Source: Alphaproteobacteria bacterium
Lineage (GTDB): Bacteria > Myxococcota_A > UBA796 > UBA2385
Assembly: GCA_020632755.1 (NCBI GenBank)
Contig: JACKEY010000016.1
Span: forward strand, 58,173-122,172
DNA: 64,000 nt
Direction: 5' to 3'
Shown: positions 1-7,301 of the stretch, in pieces
Position numbering within the stretch: the first letter of the stretch is position 1
Layout: every line of letters starts with the position of its first letter
Notes under the pieces: generated by a model
Database searches by the model: none
Told to the model about the DNA's origin: nothing
The model's input: only the letters and a program-made list of their open reading frames with translations
Translations under genes and position numbers: made by a program

Positions 1-97
1 CGGCCTGATGTACCTGACGGGCCTGCTGCTGGCGTGCTTCAACCTGCTCATGACCGTCAAGAACGCTCCCGCGGCCTCCGCCGCCGCGGCGAAGTGA
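1..97 (+). CDS. ccoN: cbb3-type cytochrome oxidase catalytic subunit CcoN, 3' end only
   Basis: Only the last 31 codons are present, read in the frame that begins at base 2; the rest lies before the window. The visible tail has one hydrophobic segment (GLMYLTGLLLACFNLLMT) followed by an Ala-rich end. This fits the last transmembrane helix of CcoN, the haem-copper subunit that reduces oxygen in the inner membrane. The assignment rests mainly on position: the stop lies 10 bases before ccoO, and the rest of a complete cco cluster follows. Confidence 0.8.
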   Translation, partial: GLMYLTGLLLACFNLLMTVKNAPAASAAAAK

Positions 98-107
98 GGA
101 GAACGAC

Positions 108-836
108 ATGACTTCCCACGACTCCCGCTCTCCGGACTTCGACAAGAGCCACTGGCACCGGCAGCTGCTCGAGCACCGCAGCGCACTGTTCGCGGTCCTC
201 GTCACCGTCGGCATCAGCATCGGCGGCATGGTCGAGATCGTCCCGATGTACTCGATGAGCGCCGGCCCCGAGACCCTCGAGGGTGTGACGCCCTACACCC
301 CGCTGGAGCTCGCCGGACGCGACATCTACGTGTCCGAGGGCTGCTACAACTGCCACAGCCAGTGGGTCCGGCCCTTCCGCGACGAGACCCTGCGCTACGG
401 CGAGTGGTCCCGGGCTGGCGAGTACGCCTACGATCGCCCCTTCCAGCTCGGCAGCCGCCGCATCGGCCCCGACCTGCACCGGGTCGGCGGCAAGTACCCC
501 GACGCCTGGCACTGGGAGCACATGCGGGACCCCCGCAGCACCAGCCCCGGCTCGATCATGCCGCCGTACACCTGGCTGTACGAGAAGACCTACGACGTCG
601 AGGACGTGCAGGCCAGCATGACCGCCATGCAGACGGCCGGTGTGCCCTACACCGACGCCGACATCGCGGGTGCGGGCGCCACCATCGACGCCCAGGCCAC
701 GAAGATCGTGAGCAACCTGGCCGCGACGGGCGCCAACGCCCAGCAGGACAAGCAGATCATCGCGCTCATCGCCTACCTGCAGCGCATCGGCGTCGACGGC
801 CGCAACGCCATCGCCGCCCAGGACGGTGGCCAGTGA
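108..836 (+). CDS. ccoO: cbb3-type cytochrome c oxidase monohaem subunit CcoO
   Basis: CcoO is the membrane-anchored monohaem cytochrome c that passes electrons to CcoN. The 242-residue product has one N-terminal transmembrane helix (about residues 26-42). The haem site CYNCH is at residues 79-83, followed by the family signature SQWVRPFRDE. M151 in MPPY is the likely axial methionine. A purine-rich site (gaggag) precedes the ATG. Its stop overlaps the GTG of ccoQ. Length and motifs are normal for the family. Confidence 0.96.
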   Translation: MTSHDSRSPDFDKSHWHRQLLEHRSALFAVLVTVGISIGGMVEIVPMYSMSAGPETLEGVTPYTPLELAGRDIYVSEGCYNCHSQWVRPFRDETLRYGEWSRAGEYAYDRPFQLGSRRIGPDLHRVGGKYPDAWHWEHMRDPRSTSPGSIMPPYTWLYEKTYDVEDVQASMTAMQTAGVPYTDADIAGAGATIDAQATKIVSNLAATGANAQQDKQIIALIAYLQRIGVDGRNAIAAQDGGQ

Positions 837-1060
837 GAGACCCCGTGATCCAGGCCGCCCAGGCGGCCGCCGAGGGCGGGCTGCTGCTCGGCGTGATGAC
901 CGTCGCCTTCTTCGGGTTCTTCGCCGCCTACGCCATCTGGGCGTGGTGGCCGAGCAACCGGGCCCACATGGAAGCGATGGCCAAGGCGCCCCTCGATGAC
1001 GACCTTTCCTCCGCCGATGGCGGCAAGACCTACGTCCTTCACACTGGAGGTCAGCGATGA
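833..1060 (+). CDS. ccoQ: CcoQ-like small membrane subunit of cbb3 oxidase
   Basis: This 75-residue protein has one hydrophobic helix (about residues 16-39: LLLGVMTVAFFGFFAAYAIW) and a polar tail. It starts at a GTG that overlaps the ccoO stop (GTGA) and ends in an ATGA overlap with ccoP, so it is translationally coupled on both sides. Size, topology and position fit CcoQ, which stabilises the oxidase complex. CcoQ proteins share little sequence, so the call is mainly positional. Confidence 0.8.
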   Translation: MRDPVIQAAQAAAEGGLLLGVMTVAFFGFFAAYAIWAWWPSNRAHMEAMAKAPLDDDLSSADGGKTYVLHTGGQR

Positions 1061-1566
1061 GCGACCGCTACACCCCTGACCAGATCCTCGGGCACAGCGA
1101 CGAAGCCGATGGCATCGAGGAGTACGACAACCGCCTCCCCCGCTGGTGGGTCGGTCTGTTCCTGTTCTGCATCGCCTGGTCCCCGGCCTACGCCATCCAC
1201 TACCACATCGTGGCGGAGCGCTCCCAGGCCGGTGACTACGACGCGGAGATGGCCGCCGCGGCCGAGAAGTGGCCGCAGATCTCGGCCGAGGATGCCGCGA
1301 ACATGGAGATCACCGCCGACGTGCTGGCCGAGGGCGAGGCGATCTACACGACCAACTGCGTCGCCTGCCACGCCGCCGACATGACTGGCGGCATCGGGCC
1401 GAACCTGGTGGACGACGAGTGGATCCACGGCAGCACCAAGGCCGAGATCACCTCGACCATCACCAACGGCGTCACCGAGAAGGGCATGCCGCCGTGGGGC
1501 CCCGTGCTGGGTCCCGAGAAGGTCGCGAAGGTCGCAGCGTTCGTGCACAGCAAGAACGGCACCTGA
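1057..1566 (+). CDS. ccoP: CcoP subunit of cbb3 oxidase, short monohaem form
   Basis: The 169-residue product begins with the CcoP N-terminal signature DGIEEYDNRLPRWW (residues 18-31) and one transmembrane helix. A periplasmic cytochrome c domain follows, with a single haem motif CVACH (residues 101-105) and likely ligand M144 in GMPPW. Textbook CcoP is about 300 residues with two haem domains; here only one is encoded and nothing after the stop resembles a second. CcoP normally takes electrons from soluble cytochrome c and passes them to CcoO. Start is the ATG in the ATGA overlap with ccoQ. Confidence 0.9.
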   Translation: MSDRYTPDQILGHSDEADGIEEYDNRLPRWWVGLFLFCIAWSPAYAIHYHIVAERSQAGDYDAEMAAAAEKWPQISAEDAANMEITADVLAEGEAIYTTNCVACHAADMTGGIGPNLVDDEWIHGSTKAEITSTITNGVTEKGMPPWGPVLGPEKVAKVAAFVHSKNGT

Positions 1567-1584
1567 GTTAGAAGGACAGTCCCA

Positions 1585-1608
1585 GGGGGCCCAAGGGCCT
1601 GGGCCCCC
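1585..1608 (+). terminator. Hairpin 1 downstream of ccoP
   Basis: A perfect 9-bp inverted repeat, GGGGGCCCA (1585-1593) and TGGGCCCCC (1600-1608), with a 6-base loop. No T-run follows, so it is not a classical Rho-independent terminator. It sits 19 bases after the ccoP stop and could attenuate transcription or protect the ccoOQP message from 3' decay. Confidence 0.5.
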
Positions 1609-1635
1609 CACCGCCGGCAACGGCACCCCGGTGGC

Positions 1636-1659
1636 CCCGACCCATGAGGGTGGGTCGGG
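1636..1659 (+). terminator. Hairpin 2 between ccoP and ccoG
   Basis: A second perfect 9-bp inverted repeat, CCCGACCCA (1636-1644) and TGGGTCGGG (1651-1659), with a 6-base loop, lies 27 bases after the first. It has no U-tract. The pair may set the relative expression of the structural genes (ccoNOQP) and the assembly genes (ccoG onward). Confidence 0.5.
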
Positions 1660-1703
1660 ACCACCCCGCGAGGCACCCGCCTCGCCCCCCTGAGGAGGCA
1701 CCC

Positions 1704-3074
1704 ATGGCTGTCATCGGACAGACGACCGACGGCAAGCGGAACTGGGTCTACGCGGCACGCGTGAGCGGTCGCTTCCAGAAGCTGCATCGCTGGTCGGGCC
1801 GTGCGCTCATGGCCATCCTGATCCTGGTCCCGTGGATCAACATCGGCGGGCAGCCCCTGGCTCGCCTGGATCTGCCCGGGCGGCGACTGTACGCGCTCGG
1901 CCAGACCTTCACGCCCCAGGACGCCATCTTCATCGTGCTGATGCTGCTGTTCGGCGCGTTCAGCCTGTTCTTCTTCACCAGTCTGTTCGGCCGCATCTGG
2001 TGCGGCTACGCCTGCCCGCAGACGGTCTTCCTCGAAGAGATCATCCGGCCGATCGAGCGCCTGTTCCAGGGCGACCGTGGTCGCCGCATGAAGCTCGACC
2101 AGAAGAAGTGGTCGCCCGAGTGGATCGCCCGCAAGGGCGGCAGCTACCTGGCCTACCTGGTGGTGGCCGTCGTGGTGTCCATGTTCCTGATGGGCTTCTT
2201 CGAAGACCCTCGGAACCTGTGGACCGGCAGCGCCACCACCGGCGCCTACGGCGGCGTCGCGTTCATGGCCTTCTTCTGGTTCTGGGACTTCGCCTGGTTC
2301 CGTGAACAGTTCTGCAACTACCTGTGCCCCTACGCCCGGTTCCAGGGCGCCCTGACCGACGACCAGTCGCTCAACGTCATGTACCGGGTGCAGCTGGCCG
2401 AGCCGCGCGGCAACAAGAAGGAACGCAAGCAGCACCCCGAGCAGGACTACGGTCTGTGCATCGACTGCGACAAGTGCGTGACCGTCTGCCCGGCCGGCAT
2501 CGACATCCGCGACGGCTTCCAGCTGGAGTGCATCTCCTGCGGCCGCTGTGTGGACGCCTGCGAAGGTGTGGCCAACAAGATGAGCCTGCCCGAGCCGCTC
2601 ATCGCGTACACCAGCCTGGCCGCCGAAGAGGGCCGCAAGAAGAGCCACCTCCGGCCGCGGACGGTGGTCTACGCCGGCCTGCTGTCGGCGATCCTGGCGG
2701 CATTCATCGGCCTGATGGGATCGCGCCACGACCTGTCGGTCACCCTCAACCGCGTCCCGGGCACGCTGTACCAGGTCGACGAAGACGGCTGGGTGCGCAA
2801 CACCTTCTTCCTGCAGGTCACGAACAACCACGCCGGAGAAGCCGAAGGCCCGGCCGCGGTGAGCGTGCAGGTCGTCGGCCTGGACGGTGCGGTGATCGTC
2901 GCGCCCCCGGTGTCGGTCGCCGCGACCGAGTCGGTCAAGGTGCCGGTCGCCATCCGCGTGCCCCCGTCGGCCGCGAACGCCCGGACCATCCCCTTCCAGC
3001 TCGAGCTGGAGAGCGACTTCGACCGCGTGACGGTCGACGGCACCTTCAAGAGCGGTGCCGTGGAGGTGAACTGA
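1704..3074 (+). CDS. ccoG: Cytochrome c oxidase accessory protein CcoG (polyferredoxin)
   Basis: CcoG is a membrane iron-sulphur protein needed for cbb3 assembly and reported to reduce Cu(II) to Cu(I) during copper delivery. The 456-residue product has several transmembrane helices, the signatures GRIWCGYACPQT and NYLCPYARFQG, and two 4Fe-4S motifs (C252/255/258/262 and C276/279/282/286). The C-terminal periplasmic part is Ig-like. The ATG at 1704 has a strong ribosome site (gaggagg); an earlier in-frame ATG at 1644 lies inside hairpin 2 and has no ribosome site. Stop overlaps the next gene. Confidence 0.95.
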   Translation: MAVIGQTTDGKRNWVYAARVSGRFQKLHRWSGRALMAILILVPWINIGGQPLARLDLPGRRLYALGQTFTPQDAIFIVLMLLFGAFSLFFFTSLFGRIWCGYACPQTVFLEEIIRPIERLFQGDRGRRMKLDQKKWSPEWIARKGGSYLAYLVVAVVVSMFLMGFFEDPRNLWTGSATTGAYGGVAFMAFFWFWDFAWFREQFCNYLCPYARFQGALTDDQSLNVMYRVQLAEPRGNKKERKQHPEQDYGLCIDCDKCVTVCPAGIDIRDGFQLECISCGRCVDACEGVANKMSLPEPLIAYTSLAAEEGRKKSHLRPRTVVYAGLLSAILAAFIGLMGSRHDLSVTLNRVPGTLYQVDEDGWVRNTFFLQVTNNHAGEAEGPAAVSVQVVGLDGAVIVAPPVSVAATESVKVPVAIRVPPSAANARTIPFQLELESDFDRVTVDGTFKSGAVEVN

Positions 3075-3202
3075 TGCGCTGGACCATCGGACTGATCGTG
3101 GGCTTCGCCGCCGTCATCGGCGTGAACATGTACTTCCTGTACGTGGCGATGGAGAACCCGGTGACCGTCGAGCCGACCTACACCGAGGCCACGGCCCGGT
3201 GA
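3074..3202 (+). CDS. Very small single-span membrane protein, CcoH/FixH N-terminus-like
   Basis: A 42-residue protein with one transmembrane helix (about residues 4-27) and a short polar tail, starting at an ATG that overlaps the ccoG stop and ending in a GTGA overlap with ccoI. CcoH/FixH normally sits here between ccoG and ccoI and has about 150 residues with one N-terminal helix. This looks like a CcoH reduced to its membrane anchor, or an unrelated micropeptide in its place. Sequence similarity is too short to decide. Confidence 0.6.
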   Translation: MRWTIGLIVGFAAVIGVNMYFLYVAMENPVTVEPTYTEATAR

Positions 3203-5586
3203 GCGCCGCCCTCCGTGCCGCCGACCCCCAGGGGGACCCGGCGCCGAGCATCGTGGCCTGCACCTGGTGCGGCACGGAGGTCGAGCTCAGCCCTCGTCGG
3301 GCGGCAGCCCTGGTGGCCGCTCCCGACGCCGGCATCTTCTGCTGCAGTGGCTGCGAAGCCGCCGCGGCGATGGTCCACGGCGCCGGCCTGGACCAGTACT
3401 TCGACAAGCGCGACGCGCTGCCGCCCCGGCCCGGCCTGGCGCGGTCCGCCGGCTGGGACCGCATCGCCGCCCGTCCGGCCGCCGACGGCACCCTCGAGAG
3501 CACGCTGCACGTCGACGGCCTGCGCTGCGCCGCCTGCACCTGGGTGACCGAGAAGGTGTTGCTGGACAGCCCCGGCGTCGTGGACGCCCACGTGTCCTAC
3601 GGCACGGGCACGGCCATCATCCGCTGGGCCCCCGGCGCGCTCGACGGGGACACCAGCGCGCCGCTGACCGAAGCGCTGACCCGGGTCAGCCGCCTGGGCT
3701 ACCGGCCTCGGGCCCTGGACACGGCGGCGAAACCCGATCGCGACCTGCTGATGCGCATGGGCGTCGCGGTCTTCGCGACCATGAACGTCATGATGATCCA
3801 GGCCGGGGTCTACCTGGGCTGGATCTCCGGCATGGAAGATCAGTACGCGCTGTTCTTCCGCTGGATCACGCTGATCCTGGCGACGCCCGTCGCCCTGTAC
3901 TCGGCCGCGCCCTTCTTCCGCGGGGCGTGGGAGGGGCTGCGCAACAAGGTCCTGCACATGGACCTGCCCATCGCGCTGGCGGTCGGCGGCATGTACGGCC
4001 ACGGGCTGTACGCCACGATGGTGACGGGCAGCGAAGGCTGGCTGGACAGCATGACCATGCTGGTCGCGCTGCTGCTGGCCGGGCGCTTCCTGGAGCAGGC
4101 CGGTCGCCGCCGCGCCGCCGAGGCCGCGCAGGCCCTGGCCGCCGAAGCCCCCGCCGTCGCCCGGCGGGTCACGCCGACCGGCATCGAAGAGGTCGCCCCC
4201 ACCGCCCTGTCGGTGGGCGAGCTCATCGAGGTCGGGGCGGGCGAGGAGCTGGCCGCCGACGGCGAGGTGGTGGCGGGCAGTGGGCGGGTGCAGCTGGCGC
4301 TCCTGACCGGCGAGAGCGAGCCGCTCCCGGTCGGGCCCGGCAGCCGCGTGATCGCCGGCGGCGTGATGGTCGACGGCCACCTGCGCGTGCGGGTCGAGAG
4401 CGCGGTCGGCGAGAGCCTGCTGGCGCGGATGGCCGAGCTGCTGCGCGACGCCGCGGCCCGGCCGCCCTCCCCCACGGCCGCGGACAAGCTCGCCCCCTGG
4501 TTCACCGGCCTGACGCTGGCGGTCGCCGGCGGGACCTTCGCCGTCCACCTGCACGGCGCGGGCTTCGAGCCGGCGGTCGAGGCCGCGGTCGCCGTGCTGG
4601 TCGTCGCCTGCCCCTGCGCCCTGGCCCTGGCGACGCCGCTGGCGGCCCATGCGGGGCTCGGCGCGGCGGCGCGGCGCGGCCTGCTGCTGCGGTCGGGGGA
4701 CGCGGTCCGCCGGACCGGCCAGGTCGACCTGGTCGCGCTGGACAAGACCGGCACCGTCACCTGGGGCCGGCCCCGGGTGGTCGCCGCCGACGACCACGTG
4801 CTGCGCATCGCCGCAGCCATCGAGCGGGCCAGCGTGCACCCCATGGCGCTGGCCATCGTCGACGAAGCGGTCGCCCGCGGCATCCCGATCCCGCTGGGCG
4901 AGGACATCGTCGAGGAACCCGGCCGCGGCATCCGCGGCTGCCTGGACGGGCGCTGCTGGCGCATCCGCGGCGGCGGCGCGGGGGTCGTCGAGGTGGTGGC
5001 CGAGGAGACCGGCGGTGTGCTGGGCCGCATCCACCTCAAGGACCGGATCCGCGACGAGGTGCGTGTGGCCCTGGACGCGCTGCGCGCCGACGGCGTCGAC
5101 GTGGCGCTGGTGACCGGCGACCACGCCGATGTGGCCGCCGCCATCGCGGAACAGGCGGGCATCCGCACCGTCCTCGCCGCCCAGACGCCGGAAGACAAGG
5201 CCGCCTGGATCGGCGCCCGCGCCGCCGAAGGCCGCCGCGTGATGTTCGTCGGGGACGGGCTGAACGACGGGCCTGCCCTGGCCGCGGCCCACGTGGGCAT
5301 CGCCATGGGCCACGGCGCCGCCAGCAGCGTGCTGGTCGCCGACGGCGTGCTGATCGGTGGGCAGCTGTCGGCCCTGCGCGCCGGGCTCGTCGCCGCCCGC
5401 CACGCTGCCGCCGTGACCCGCGTCAACGTCGCCCGGTCCATCGCCTACAACGTCGGTGCGGTGGGCTTCGCCCTGGCCGGCCTGGTCAACCCGCTCGTCG
5501 CCGCCGTGCTGATGCCGCTGTCCAGCGGCCTGGTCATCGCCGGCGCCCTGTCCGTCGAGCACCGCACCCGCCGTACGCTCGGGTAG
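3199..5586 (+). CDS. ccoI: Copper-exporting P-type ATPase for oxidase assembly, CcoI/FixI
   Basis: This 795-residue P1B-type ATPase moves Cu(I) across the inner membrane and is needed for cbb3 maturation. It has an N-terminal Cys cluster typical of CcoI (CTWC at 21-24, FCCSGC at 47-52) and an HMA metal-binding domain with CAAC at 110-113. The actuator TGES is at 370-373, the intramembrane CPC at 471-473, the phosphorylation motif DKTGT at 515-519 and GDGLNDGPAL from 685. The GTG start overlaps the previous stop. Position between ccoG and ccoS favours CcoI over housekeeping CopA. Confidence 0.95.
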   Translation: MSAALRAADPQGDPAPSIVACTWCGTEVELSPRRAAALVAAPDAGIFCCSGCEAAAAMVHGAGLDQYFDKRDALPPRPGLARSAGWDRIAARPAADGTLESTLHVDGLRCAACTWVTEKVLLDSPGVVDAHVSYGTGTAIIRWAPGALDGDTSAPLTEALTRVSRLGYRPRALDTAAKPDRDLLMRMGVAVFATMNVMMIQAGVYLGWISGMEDQYALFFRWITLILATPVALYSAAPFFRGAWEGLRNKVLHMDLPIALAVGGMYGHGLYATMVTGSEGWLDSMTMLVALLLAGRFLEQAGRRRAAEAAQALAAEAPAVARRVTPTGIEEVAPTALSVGELIEVGAGEELAADGEVVAGSGRVQLALLTGESEPLPVGPGSRVIAGGVMVDGHLRVRVESAVGESLLARMAELLRDAAARPPSPTAADKLAPWFTGLTLAVAGGTFAVHLHGAGFEPAVEAAVAVLVVACPCALALATPLAAHAGLGAAARRGLLLRSGDAVRRTGQVDLVALDKTGTVTWGRPRVVAADDHVLRIAAAIERASVHPMALAIVDEAVARGIPIPLGEDIVEEPGRGIRGCLDGRCWRIRGGGAGVVEVVAEETGGVLGRIHLKDRIRDEVRVALDALRADGVDVALVTGDHADVAAAIAEQAGIRTVLAAQTPEDKAAWIGARAAEGRRVMFVGDGLNDGPALAAAHVGIAMGHGAASSVLVADGVLIGGQLSALRAGLVAARHAAAVTRVNVARSIAYNVGAVGFALAGLVNPLVAAVLMPLSSGLVIAGALSVEHRTRRTLG

Positions 5587-5595
5587 GGAGCTTCC

Positions 5596-5733
5596 ATGAA
5601 CGCCGTGTACTTCCTGCTGCCCGCCGCGCTGATCCTGTCGGCCACCTTCCTGGTGCTGTACCTGCGGGCCGTGAAGCAGGGGCAGTTCGACGACCTCGAC
5701 GACCCGCCGATGCGGATCCTGCAGGACGATTAG
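5596..5733 (+). CDS. ccoS: cbb3 oxidase maturation protein CcoS
   Basis: A 45-residue protein with one N-terminal transmembrane helix followed by the family signature QFDDLDDPPMRIL. CcoS is required to insert redox cofactors into CcoN. It starts 9 bases after the ccoI stop, preceded by gggag. It closes the cco cluster; length and motif are typical. Confidence 0.93.
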   Translation: MNAVYFLLPAALILSATFLVLYLRAVKQGQFDDLDDPPMRILQDD

Positions 5734-5742
5734 AGCGGGGCG

Positions 5743-7083
5743 GTGCCGACCGCCTCCTCCTCGCGTCGCGACCTGCTCCTCGCCCTCGGGCTGGGCGTCG
5801 CGGCGCTGGTCCTCTACCTGTCGACCCTGTCGCACGGGCACCTCGGCGACCCGATGGCCTACGCCGAGGAAGTCGCCGGCGGTCGCTGGTTCCACCCTCG
5901 GCACCTGCTGCACAACCTGGTCGGATCGTGGCTCGGCTACTGGATCCAGGCGCTGCGGCCCGAGTGGGGCTGGATGGACGGGCTGCAGCGCATGCAGGCC
6001 GGCATCGGCGCGCTGGGCGTGGCGCTGTTCGCGTGGGTGCTGCGGCGCGGGGGGGTGTCGTCCGCGGTGACGGCGGCGGCGGCGGTGCTGCTGGCGACCA
6101 GCCACGGCTGGTGGAGCCTGGCCGTCACCTACGAGGTGCACCTGCTGCCCGTGCTGTGGATGCTCGGGGTCGTGGCGGTGCTGCTGCGGCCGCCCGCCGA
6201 TCCGCGGGTCGAAGGCGCGCTGCTCGGGGTCGCCCATGCCGGCGCCATCCTGTTCCACCAGACGATGGTGCTGGCGGGGCCGGCGCTCTTGCTGGCGACC
6301 CTGCTGCGGCCGGGTCGCGCCGCTCGGGCGGGGCTCTACCTGGCGACCGGAGTGGGCCTGGTGCTGGTCGGCTACGGGCTGAGCTTCCTGTGGCCGGCCC
6401 ACCAGCTCATCGCCCCCGACCAGTCGGCCTTCGGCTTCGTGCTGGGCGACGCCACCGAGGGGCACCCGGGCGTCGGGGACACGACGGTGTGGCGCAGCCT
6501 GTCGGTCGGTGCCCGCGAGGTGTTCCTGGCGGCGCGGCGCGGGCTGTGCGTGCCGCCTTCGGACCTCGGGGGCATGGCCGGCGGCCCGGCGGACGTGGGG
6601 GCGGCCGGGCCCGCCGGGCTGCTGGGGCTCGTCGGCGCCGCCGTGCTGCTGCTGGCCGGCCTCCCGCGGCTGTGGAGACGGCACCGCGATGTCGTCGTGC
6701 TGGTGCTGGGCTGGATCGCCGTGGTGGCCCCCGTCGTCGCCTGGTGGGAGCCGGGCAACTTCGAGTACTTCCTGGGGCCCGGGGTCGCGCTGCTGGTGCT
6801 GCTCGCGCTGGCGGGAGCGGCGCTGGCCGAGGGGCGGACGAAGCTGTCGCCGCTCATCGCGCTCGCCTGGCTCGGGGTGGCGGCGCCGCTCGCGGTGGCC
6901 AACCACCAGGTGGCGATCGGGCCGCGGCACGACCGACCGTGGCCCCACCACCGCTGCGGCGAAGGTGCGGTCGGCGGCCCGGAGTCGGGGGGACCGTCGC
7001 CCCGACCGAAGCTGCCGGAGCCGGTGAACTCCGTCGACGGCATGCGGCCCGGTGGGGGCCCGCCCAAGCCGCGGCCGCGCTGA
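5743..7083 (+). CDS. Polytopic membrane protein, possibly GT-C-like
   Basis: A 446-residue protein with about ten hydrophobic segments, starting at a GTG 9 bases after ccoS. Loops such as LSHGHLGDPMAYAEE and FHPRHLLHN recall lipid-linked-sugar glycosyltransferases of the GT-C fold or DUF2723-like proteins, but I cannot identify a catalytic site. The last 50 residues are Pro/Gly/Arg-rich and unlike the rest, so the true C-terminus may be altered or the tail may be disordered. Close spacing suggests co-transcription with ccoS, without implying a role in the oxidase. Confidence 0.6.
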   Translation: MPTASSSRRDLLLALGLGVAALVLYLSTLSHGHLGDPMAYAEEVAGGRWFHPRHLLHNLVGSWLGYWIQALRPEWGWMDGLQRMQAGIGALGVALFAWVLRRGGVSSAVTAAAAVLLATSHGWWSLAVTYEVHLLPVLWMLGVVAVLLRPPADPRVEGALLGVAHAGAILFHQTMVLAGPALLLATLLRPGRAARAGLYLATGVGLVLVGYGLSFLWPAHQLIAPDQSAFGFVLGDATEGHPGVGDTTVWRSLSVGAREVFLAARRGLCVPPSDLGGMAGGPADVGAAGPAGLLGLVGAAVLLLAGLPRLWRRHRDVVVLVLGWIAVVAPVVAWWEPGNFEYFLGPGVALLVLLALAGAALAEGRTKLSPLIALAWLGVAAPLAVANHQVAIGPRHDRPWPHHRCGEGAVGGPESGGPSPRPKLPEPVNSVDGMRPGGGPPKPRPR

Positions 7084-7301
7084 TCGGCGGCGGAACGAGG
7101 CGCCTGAGCCGCGAATGCAGGCGGATCCGCGGCGGTGCGGGTGATCTGCCGCTCCCTGGACCGTCGTCTGGAATTCACACGTTGCTGCGGGGGCTTGCGG
7201 TATCTTCGCCCTGACTCGCCGCGTCTTGTCGCTCTCGGTGCGTCTCCCGGCCGTGTCTCCCGCTCCGGCCGGGCCTCGCACCGCACCCGCTCGAGGTTCT
7301 C
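7084..7301. other. Intergenic region before the large coiled-coil gene
   Basis: This 218-base gap carries no convincing gene. It is slightly less GC-rich around 7165-7215 and holds a -10-like TATCTT at 7201-7206, but no well-spaced -35 box. A GAGG about 6 bases before the ATG at 7302 is the likely ribosome site. A promoter for the 7302-11876 unit is expected here but cannot be placed with confidence. Confidence 0.35.

Noticed and set aside
1644..1646. Upstream ATG for ccoG
   Set aside because: It lies in hairpin 2, has no ribosome site and adds residues unlike CcoG; ATG 1704 has a strong site.
5743..7083. Assignment of the polytopic protein as a cbb3 assembly factor
   Set aside because: It follows ccoS closely, but no known cco gene has this size or topology; adjacency alone is not enough.
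7169..7187. Possible sigma-54 promoter TGG...TTGCTG before the large coiled-coil gene
   Set aside because: The GG and GC elements are 14 bases apart instead of 12, so the element does not fit.
3178..7281. A 1367-codon open frame on the minus strand opposite ccoI
   Set aside because: It is antisense to a gene with full P-type ATPase motifs. Long open antisense frames are expected at this GC content, and the product is Arg/Gly/Ala-rich without domains.
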